This document shows, in pieces, positions 15,901 through 24,200 of a stretch of 40,099 nucleotides of DNA (positions are counted from its first letter, which is position 1; the number at the start of each line of letters is the position of its first letter). Where the stretch lies: IMG/VR virus record IMGVR_UViG_3300013137_000719, positions 1 to 40,099 of that record; one strand, given 5' to 3'. The notes under the pieces were generated by a model. The model did not search any database. It saw only the letters and a list, made by a program, of their open reading frames with translations, and was not told the origin of the DNA. The stretch is from a virus. The position numbers and the translations under genes are program-made.

Positions 15901-18262
15901 TAAATTGTAAACTAGGTACACGATTATCATCTGCTAAATAATTATCATATTCAACTATATAATTTGAATCTGCAAATTCAATAGAACTAGTAATAGCTAA
16001 CCAATCTCGATATAATCCAGTAGGACTATAACTATTATCTACCCGAATATAAGAAAAAGCCCCGTTATTATTTTCACCTATATTATCTAGTAATGGACCA
16101 CCACAGATATAATCAGACGTTGCATCTAAGAAGGGTACATTCATAGGATAGGGGTCTGTATCATCTACTGAAGAGTAGAAATCATAAGAGTTCGTTGTTG
16201 TGCCGTAGTTCTTATGAATATTCGGGATTGGCATTCTTCGAGTTCTACCAAAAAATACTGGGACCAACGCATTCTGATCATCTGCTAGATATTGCGAAAT
16301 ACCAACCATAGAGGTTGATTTAATTAATTGAGAAACTGTTCGATACGGATATAGGATATCTAAAACCCTAGACTCTACATTAGAGGAATCAAAAGAAAAG
16401 GTTTTATTAGTATTTAAAGAGATACTATTAATACGACCATAAGCTAATGTCTTAATTTCACCTGTTGCTATATTATAATCTCGTACTTTAATACCTGCTC
16501 CTAATAAAGAATCTCTATTAGTAATAAGTTCATCATCTGTATCATATAATTGTAAGGAAACTGAATCCAATTCGATTAGTCCATAAAAACTATCAGTTAA
16601 GGCACTGCTTACATCAATAGTTTTTATTACACCCTTTTTATATAACTTATAAAAAGAGTTTAATGTATTATATTCAGAATTAGTTGTACTAGCTTGACTT
16701 GGATTCGCTATAGTAGGATCCTCTAAAAGGGTTTTTGCATAACCCGTAAAACCTAATTGTACAGCTTGATAGATTAAATCTCCATGAATAACTAAATCCT
16801 CTAAAGAAGCACGATCTATTAACCCTAATGCAATATTTTGCATAATTTGATCGCTCGTAAAATTATGTAATAAATATTCATCTTCTTGTAAACAATAACG
16901 AAGAATATTATTCATTAAATAGATTTCCACTAACGTACGTTTATTATATGTTTCACTAGAATTTGTTATAAGATCCGTTTGAATATCTTCTTTTAAATGC
17001 GGAAACTGGATGACAACCATATTAGTGCCACCTGTTTTATATAAGTCACTCTCACTTCCATTAGATTGAATTGCTGAATAGAACCAATAATCATCTATTT
17101 TGGTTTCAGTAGCGGTGGCCATATGGTGTCCAAAACCAGCCGCCCCATCAAAACCAGGTTGGTATGTAGTATGACTACGACGATAACTCTTAATAGATAA
17201 GATATCCTCATTTTGACATCCAAAGGTAATGCCTAAAGGACTGCCAGCAAAGGCAATATTCCATGGTACTAAATTTGCAGTTGTTGCTACAAGATCTAAT
17301 CCGTTATATCTAAAAGAGACTTGTAAAGGTCCAGCACTTTCTTCTACGTGAGTTTTACAATCCCCTAAAATTAGATAAGTAAAATCTTTCACTGTCCGTG
17401 GATTTACTGTTATAAATTCTTCGCCTAAATCAAAAATCTGTTCTTCTGTATAGTAGGGTTTTCCTTGTATAACTCCCAAATCATTAGATTTAAGAGGAAC
17501 AATAATAGTTCGTATATTACGAAATTCTATAGGAAAAGCTGCTGTGTTATATGTTATTGCTTTATGTGTTATCGTGGTTGTAGTTGTATCAAAATCTATT
17601 AATTGAAAACCACTTACACAATAGTATGAATTTGAAACAATAGTATTACCAGGATAACTATAACGTCCGGTACAGTTAACATTAAATAGTGTATTATTTA
17701 ATTTACTTATATTATTATATTCAACTTTATAAGCACCATATATATTAGTTGATACAGTAGAATTTATTTCAGCATAAGAAAAAACTAAAGCTGATCCAAA
17801 AACAGGTTCAAAAGTATCCTGTAATAGGATAGTCTCTCCTACATCTTCTAAACCAGTTTGTCCAATAGCTTCTGATTCTATTGTATAGATACTGTTTAAA
17901 CCAATAGCGGTTAAACGAACCCCTCGAGTTTCACTTGCATAGGCGGGTTGTAAATTCTGTGCATATAATTGAACAGTTACAGTTTGACCAATGGTTGTAT
18001 CAATCGGATAGGCAACATTAAAATCCCCAACTTGTGAGTAGGCTACTGTTATCCCATCTACTAGTAAAGAAGCCTTACCTAAAACAGTTTGTACCTTATC
18101 TACTTCTGGGGATTCTCCGTCTATCTGTGAAGCTACTTGTCCTAAAAGAAGAAACTTTTCATATTGTACTGGACAGAAAGTTAGTTCAGTAATTAATTCT
18201 AGAGTTGCAGATAATCCTACGGAGGGAATAAGTCCTGTTGTATATAAGTCTTTTCTATTCAT
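12983..18262 (-). CDS. Giant tail hub/central tip protein with two LamG-like modules
   Basis: This 1759-residue protein is placed directly after the tape measure gene, where tail hub or tip-attachment (lambda J-like, gp27-like) proteins lie. The C-terminal 260 residues (about 1500-1759: VTLDQRPVGDIIHDLCMLRG, KWVVDIDTVNTKIKANLG, then VGDLITVTIP) resemble hub and tip-attachment domains of long-tailed phages. Two concanavalin/laminin-G-like sandwiches occur at about 990-1175 (with YIDLYQHHGMANYLYVDN) and about 1300-1450 (HFLMLERHHGDLNLYVDK). Each contains the 'HHG-x-x-x-L-Y-V-D' strand, so they look like tandem relatives. LamG modules bind glycans, suggesting host-surface recognition built into the hub. 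The start overlaps the tape measure stop (TAATG). Confidence 0.7.
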   Translation of the reverse strand: MNRKDLYTTGLIPSVGLSATLELITELTFCPVQYEKFLLLGQVASQIDGESPEVDKVQTVLGKASLLVDGITVAYSQVGDFNVAYPIDTTIGQTVTVQLYAQNLQPAYASETRGVRLTAIGLNSIYTIESEAIGQTGLEDVGETILLQDTFEPVFGSALVFSYAEINSTVSTNIYGAYKVEYNNISKLNNTLFNVNCTGRYSYPGNTIVSNSYYCVSGFQLIDFDTTTTTITHKAITYNTAAFPIEFRNIRTIIVPLKSNDLGVIQGKPYYTEEQIFDLGEEFITVNPRTVKDFTYLILGDCKTHVEESAGPLQVSFRYNGLDLVATTANLVPWNIAFAGSPLGITFGCQNEDILSIKSYRRSHTTYQPGFDGAAGFGHHMATATETKIDDYWFYSAIQSNGSESDLYKTGGTNMVVIQFPHLKEDIQTDLITNSSETYNKRTLVEIYLMNNILRYCLQEDEYLLHNFTSDQIMQNIALGLIDRASLEDLVIHGDLIYQAVQLGFTGYAKTLLEDPTIANPSQASTTNSEYNTLNSFYKLYKKGVIKTIDVSSALTDSFYGLIELDSVSLQLYDTDDELITNRDSLLGAGIKVRDYNIATGEIKTLAYGRINSISLNTNKTFSFDSSNVESRVLDILYPYRTVSQLIKSTSMVGISQYLADDQNALVPVFFGRTRRMPIPNIHKNYGTTTNSYDFYSSVDDTDPYPMNVPFLDATSDYICGGPLLDNIGENNNGAFSYIRVDNSYSPTGLYRDWLAITSSIEFADSNYIVEYDNYLADDNRVPSLQFKAYPIETPISSGIKDFPHIVHDAYSLSNEYISDTYATLVPVVKLKHVYNYIQGTDYAGFMNRISWLPVDTWGGKHPEECPIQSIQLEMTRGQYRNGVDYISDYVGNTINPFWNVLEITEIKQEWDIAGEYTSKIFKRDITNPDCIVSSSDPYRVFEDRIDWSPIGNKTRGMWHFLDTLVDETENEITLIGYQGQPFYLEGGGLEFINSETLGYCAVADDSMDPINGTPYLDIYHDTRFHTVVSNNLDGDLKGIVFHKSLYATLPATTVGYQLHIISEDDYYQDGITNRYIPYFWACDGITTIQLVGMSTSAYDLADGQQHYIDLYQHHGMANYLYVDNLLEAQVNDFITTTGNTSSFFVGGALQGITLGGDWRDDVEPFVGRILYLEVGKDRKEPLPGTTYMVTFDTQKDSYTAEWEYMDVSASNPIQYGDAPYTIAADLKVAGCDLTPPENITVTAPTIAFGQVEWDEIAHPSGYVYKLNSLTFNGETPYWLLESSLLEAGTYLSEPGLEGAGTAYIDITNTRTDDLSDKFERDFALYGYTRYTGLTSASADFMTKESSGVINYSIGIKDGHLYGYILGKDGVTYELTSRTDINDNQFHFLMLERHHGDLNLYVDKTLVDTIRCRYSDVADYTSDVLSIGSSAYTGIRWQGDILFAGACNFAPGEGFAALQTDLVAHGIKGCWVQNNNSSEHHPKQTLFHIPFIEGPDYPVKSRNLHRNLGMALKRFLSDPGVGLGTKIEPTSFDRVMTVLDEENLPIDFVTLDQRPVGDIIHDLCMLRGIELYKDVKNKWVVDIDTVNTKIKANLGLNDGYYNNIVSLTSYTYKDIASLTKRVVLNYRYFPDVTGNRNYHASTTREVLPYGTELLQLTAPYIIEHETADKVLDYICKKLKYTDKMISLVVGQECRNLEVGDLITVTIPTLNLTASTFKIMRLGYNIDKLSIEAESYSTEIFNYTPGGIPGEENIPVGLEQ

Positions 18263-21200
18263 TAGCCCCTACTCTGATTAATCAGTCTTAATTCGGCTCC
18301 TACTCTTCCTGTTCGTACACTACGAATTATAGCACCTTCTACAGCCCGTGATACTTGATCTAAGCTTAAATCACCCGTAGTACCATTAATATTGACAACA
18401 ATATTTCCATAGTAGTTTATAGTACCCCCCATTAAGGAGCCACTTAGGCTTTCCGGACGTGTTAAGTACTCAATAAATTGAGTAAATTTCTCAAGTACTG
18501 TAATAAAAGCAGTGTTTTCTACTAAACTCCGTAATCGATCTAATATATCAGTTAAGACATCTGTCGTAACAGCAGGGGCCATTCCTAATCCTTGTGGGTC
18601 TGCTTGTAGATTTACACGACGATCTACAATAGCTGTTTGGGGTGTTTCAGGGGTAGCTGGCGTAACTGCCTTAGCTGTATTATCGGCTATTTGTTGCAAT
18701 AGTTCCAGTTGTTTGAGTAGTACGTCTACTTGAGACGCACCTTGAACAGCAGTATTTTCTATCTCTGTTAACACCCCTAATAAGTTATGACTTAGGGTTT
18801 GGAAGCCTGGGGCTGTTCGTTGATACTCTGGTAACTGCTCTCCCGCGTTAGTCGCTAAACCAAAGAGAGTATTAACCGCTGTTATCACATCCGATGCCGC
18901 AGTCTGTTTTCTACCTACATCTGTTTCTTTACGATAACGAGCTAATTTAACATTAAGATCTTGTTGAGCATTAAATAGAGAAGCACGAATATTCTGTGGT
19001 GTACCCTGTCCAAAAAGAATAGAGTTTTTTGAATCACGAATACTCTTTGCAATTTCTTCCCAACGTTGTGCAACAGTTAATTGATCTTGGACTACTTTCG
19101 CTTGGGAAGAAATTGCGTCACCATATGCATCTAAGAAGCCCGCGTCAGCAAATAAATCATAGATCTGCTGTAATAGAGGAGCTAAAGCAGCCGACGCAGC
19201 ATCAACCGTATCCCCTAGTCCTGGTAGTGCCCCGCCTATAAAGGCTAAGATATCCTGGAGAGCCACTTCTCCTTTCTTATAGCCGAGCATCATCGTATCT
19301 AAAGTATCAAAGAAAGGTCCAAAAATACCAGAGATAAATATCTCATTAGTAAATGATTCCATTAATGCTTCTAATATAGAATCACCTAATGATTTTTTAA
19401 CTGCTTTTGTAAATGCATCTATCCCTGCGGAAACATTTTTAGATGTAAAAGCAGTTGTTACTGCGGATTTTATACCTTCTACAAACTGGGTAAAGCTAGT
19501 TGTTTCTATAGTAAGAAGACGAGTAAATAAGTCTATATTTAATTTACCATCTGCTCCTAATGCTTTTCGATATATCTCTTCAAGATCAATAGCTTTAGGA
19601 AGCTCTTCTTTTAAGGCTTGTAGTCCTTGCGCTATAATGGTCTCACCTATATCCGCCGTCATAAAACCTTCTTCTATTGCTTGCTTTACAGCAGAAAAAA
19701 CAGCGGCAAATTCAGCAGCCGAGGAGATTTCTTTGGCTAAGTTTTGTAAAGCAGTTGTAACATCTCCACCTAAAGCTGCAATACGTTCTAATAATTGAGC
19801 CTTGGCTTCTGCTAATACTCCATCAAATTCCTCTAAATTCAATATTTGAGTTATTTGATCTGCTGTTAATCTCCCTATGTCTACATTTATTGGTTGTCCG
19901 TCTCGTCCTACGCGCCCCCCAAAAAGTCTATTTGCAGCGGCTGTAAATTGCTCTACCGATACACCAGACTCTGTTAGAAAATCGTTTAGATATTGGGTTT
20001 TCTTTAATGCTCCACCAGAGGCTAAAGAGAGCGCTGATTCAGTATCTGCAAAAGATAACTCTTGTGAATCTGCTTGTGGATCAATAGCGGTACCCCCAAT
20101 ATTACCTGTGAACCAGTAAGAAGCCCCGAGCGGACGCCTTCCCTTCTTAGTTATACGTCGGTAAGATCTTATATGTAATTCAATGCCTGGGTACAGAATA
20201 GATTTCTTATTATAAACATCCGTATAAGATTTATTATGGAATAACCATTCATAAGCGTCTTTCTTTAAACGATCTAATTCAATATCCCCGGTAGTCATGT
20301 TGATACCCCGTTCTACACTCATGGCCATAATTCCTGCTAAAACGGTAGCCATATATGTATCTAATATGGGTTGAGCTGCTTCTTTATCTACGAAATCTTT
20401 CGTTCCCCAATCTGCTGGAGCCAATCCTAAATTATTTGAAGTCTCTTTTAATTTACGAATATTGGCCGCAACATCTGAAAAGGCTAGATAAGAAGTCGTA
20501 AATGTTTTCGGACGTATCCCTCGATCATTTTCAAAAGTTAATCCATACCCTAGTTCATTTGCTGGTTGATCTTCTCCTGGTTTAGTCTTAAAGAAACTGG
20601 GAAGCATATCCAACGGAAAACCTAAAGTAGAAGAAAGAATACCAAAAGTATCTTTCATAATATCTTTGAAAACCTGCATATTAGGCAGTAGATTTTCTTG
20701 GAAGAGTTTTCTTAATGAATCGCCATATTCTGCATTAGTTATCTCTCCTTTATAAAGAGCTTCTTGTAAGAACTGAACTTGATCAATAACCGGTGTCAAG
20801 AAACCCTCTTTAACAACAGCCGAACTTATAGTAGTAAGAATACTTTCAGTAAAGAAGTCTTTAATAAAACTATCCACAGCTTTACCCATTACATCTAGTC
20901 CTTTCTGGAGAGATCCTGTTTCTAGGATAAACTTAATAGGTTCTTCTGTTATCTTCTTAATAGCATCAGCTACTTTAGACATAGTTTCTTCGATAGAACT
21001 ACGAAGAGCTTCGATATCTAAAGTACCCTTCTCTCTAAACACTCGTATGGCGTGGGAGGCAGCATCTACTCCGGCAGGGAACTCTTTCCAGAAGATTAGA
21101 GTTAATCCTCGAATAGTATCCTTCACGAACTCCATATCAAGACTCTTTTTCTTGTCGTTATATTTTTTAATAGTCTTATTGAACTCTTCAACCGCAGATT

Positions 21201-24200
21201 TAAAACTACCCATCTGACGGGCGAGTTGACCATAAAAACTTTCCATATCTAATTTAGATAGATCATATCCTACCGCAACCATTGATGCTAGAGTGGCATT
21301 AACAGCTTTTTGTGCGTACTCAAAAGCCTTGCTTCGTTTTATACCCGAAGCTAAAACAACGCCATAAGCGGCCATCGCATCTGAGATATCTTCAATTCGT
21401 TGACGGGTATTATTTGGATTGGATAGATATAGAGCCTCTTCCAATGCCATTTGACGCTCGTGGGTGTTTATACCCCCCGCCGCTGTTCCCTGTCCAGTAG
21501 CGGTAAAGCGCCCAGTATTTGTAGGAGTCATACCCCCTATCCCATACCGTCCTAATACCCCGCCCCCACCATCCTTACTAATACCAAGAGGCTCACCCCC
21601 CGCACCAACAAAAGCACTACCTACACCTTTCTTATATGCCTTAAAGAACATCTTAAAGTAATCTGGTTTCATCAAGAAGGACATAATGATCATAACGATA
21701 GCAGCTATTAAAGCAGCGGCTGCTAATACTGCGCCTAATACTGCTGCGGCCCCGACCGCCCCAGCGGCCCCCGTGCCCCCGGCACCTCCCGCTGCTGCCC
21801 CCGCACTTCCAGCACCCCCCGCTGCTGCCCCGGCCCCACCTGCGCCTGATGCCGTTGCTGCGGATGCTGCCGACATACCTCCAACAGCTATATCTACACC
21901 ACCACCTATACCTCCGGCTCCTATTGCTCCTGTAGATACTAAGCTACCGGCTAAACCTGGCCCTAGTCCATAACCACCAACACCCCCAGCTAATCCACTT
22001 AAAAAGCCTCCCATACTCATAGAACCCCAATCAATCGTAGAGCCTAAACTCCCCCATAAGGAACCCATTGAAGATAAGCCGCTTCCAACTAAACTATAAC
22101 CACTACCCCCCATCGCCTTACTACCTAAATTAGCAGCCGTACCCATATAACTCATCGCGTTAGAACCGCCACCGGAACCACCAAACATACTACCAATAGT
22201 GCCCATAAGGCCACCAGCACCGCCGCCGGAACCCCCTGCCCCACCCGCTTGAGACCAACCAAACATACTACCTATACCTTTTCCGATAGCGCCAATACCA
22301 TTCAAGATACCGCCAAAGAGTCCGCCAACGCCACCCTGGGAGCCGTTACCACCACCCCCGAACATACCAAAGAGGTTCCCTGCAAAAGAAGCGACATTCT
22401 GGAAAGCTGTCCCTAGGTTATTCTGTACAAACTCACCTAGATTTAGGATATTACCTTTAAAGGGTTTATCTAATAGTGGTATTTTGGCTTTTATAGATTC
22501 CTTAAAAGCATTCTTAAACCCATCCGTAATATCTTTCTTTAGACTCTTTAGTACATCTTTAACTTTCCCACCACTGAACATTACATCAGTAATACCCTGG
22601 GCAAAGTCATCGTTGATAGTCTTAGCCATTTCTCGCCAAACATCATTAATCTTAGCAGTAGCTTCATATTCAAGGTCTAATAGTTTAAGCTTAGTCTGTT
22701 GTGCTTCAATAATCTCTTTGATAGCATCTACAGTACCCTCGGCCCCTTCTACTGCGGAAGCCGCTGCAACTTGATCTTCATATTGAGAATTCTTTTTATC
22801 GTCTAATTCTTTTCTACGTATTTCTAAATTCTGTTCTGCTAGAATCAGTTTCTTATTATTAACTTCTATAATACGTTCTGCGGTTGCTTTATCTAATGCA
22901 TATTGTTCTCGAGCTAAATCATTTTCTTCTTTAGTAGATACTACTCGCGCTTTTTTAATATCTAAAATACTAGATAATATTGCAGCTTGTTTAAGTTCTT
23001 GTGTTAAAAGTTTATCAGCAGCTTTTATTTCTTCATTAGCTGTTTTTACTATTTTTTCTCGAGTTATATCAACTTCTTTTAGTCTTGCTACTTCTTCAGT
23101 ATAGCCCGCTTCTTTCATACGTAGTCTTTGATTTTCTATTTCTTTTTGTGCTTCTGTCTGAGTACGTTTCGCTGCTTCTATTTCATTTTCAGCAGCGATA
23201 CGGGATTCTTCATTTAAACCCCTACGTAAGTTAGCTTTATCTATTGCTTGTTGAGCTAATTGAATTACTTTCTCTTCGTGAATGATAGCGGATTGTGCGG
23301 TAGCTATTTCTGCGTCTTTTAATTCTTTATTAAGAGCAATACGTTCTACTTCTGTATCAGCCATTTTAAGTTTTAAATCGTGTTCTCTTTTCAAAAGAGC
23401 AAGTTTTTCTTCTTCATCCCCACGAGCCGTATTTTCTACGGCTATTTGAGCGTTAATATCTTTAATATTAGCCTGTAATTCTCTACTAATTATTTCTTTA
23501 TGCTCACGAGCATAATCATTTATCCGCCCCTGTCGTTCTAAACTAGCGTTTTCTAATTCATTTTTAGCTCGTTCAATTTCTAGTAGTTTCTCAGCGATAT
23601 CGACCTCTAATTTAGCACTTGCTTCTGCGTCCGGTTTAACAGTTTTTAAACGTTCACGCATCTTATTAAGTGAAGTTGTTTCTGCGGATATACGTTCGTT
23701 TATTTTTACTATTTTTAAATCTTCCATTTGAAGAGTTAATCTAGCTAATTCTGTTTCAATTCTTGTACGTTCCGCTGGGTCAGGGGTATCTTTCTGTTGT
23801 TTAACTAATTCTTCTCGTACCCTCTCCATACCAGATAGTTTTTTATCCAAAGCCATCTCATTAGCTTGAGAAACTGATTTAATACCTGCTAATTCATTTT
23901 GTAGATTTTTATCAGCTCTATTTTGTGATTCTAGTTGTTCGTCATTTAATTTAGTTTGAGTTGCTATATATTGCGTTATCTCGCCTTCTAAAGTACCAGC
24001 CTGTTTTTGTAGATCTACTAATTTTGCATAATTTTCTCGTATTTTTTGGACATTAACACCAGCTTTATCTAATATATTTAACTGTAATAAAGCTTTATCT
24101 AAATTATCTATATTTCCTTCTAAGAATGGTAATACTTCCTCTTTTCCTAATTGTTTTGCTAACTCCGCTTTACTTGCATCCACTTCTTTTAGTAAAGGAG

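Noticed and set aside
21686-21973. Pro/Ala-rich open frame on the plus strand
   Set aside because: It is the antisense image of the Gly/Ala-rich block of the tape measure gene; its composition follows from that repeat.
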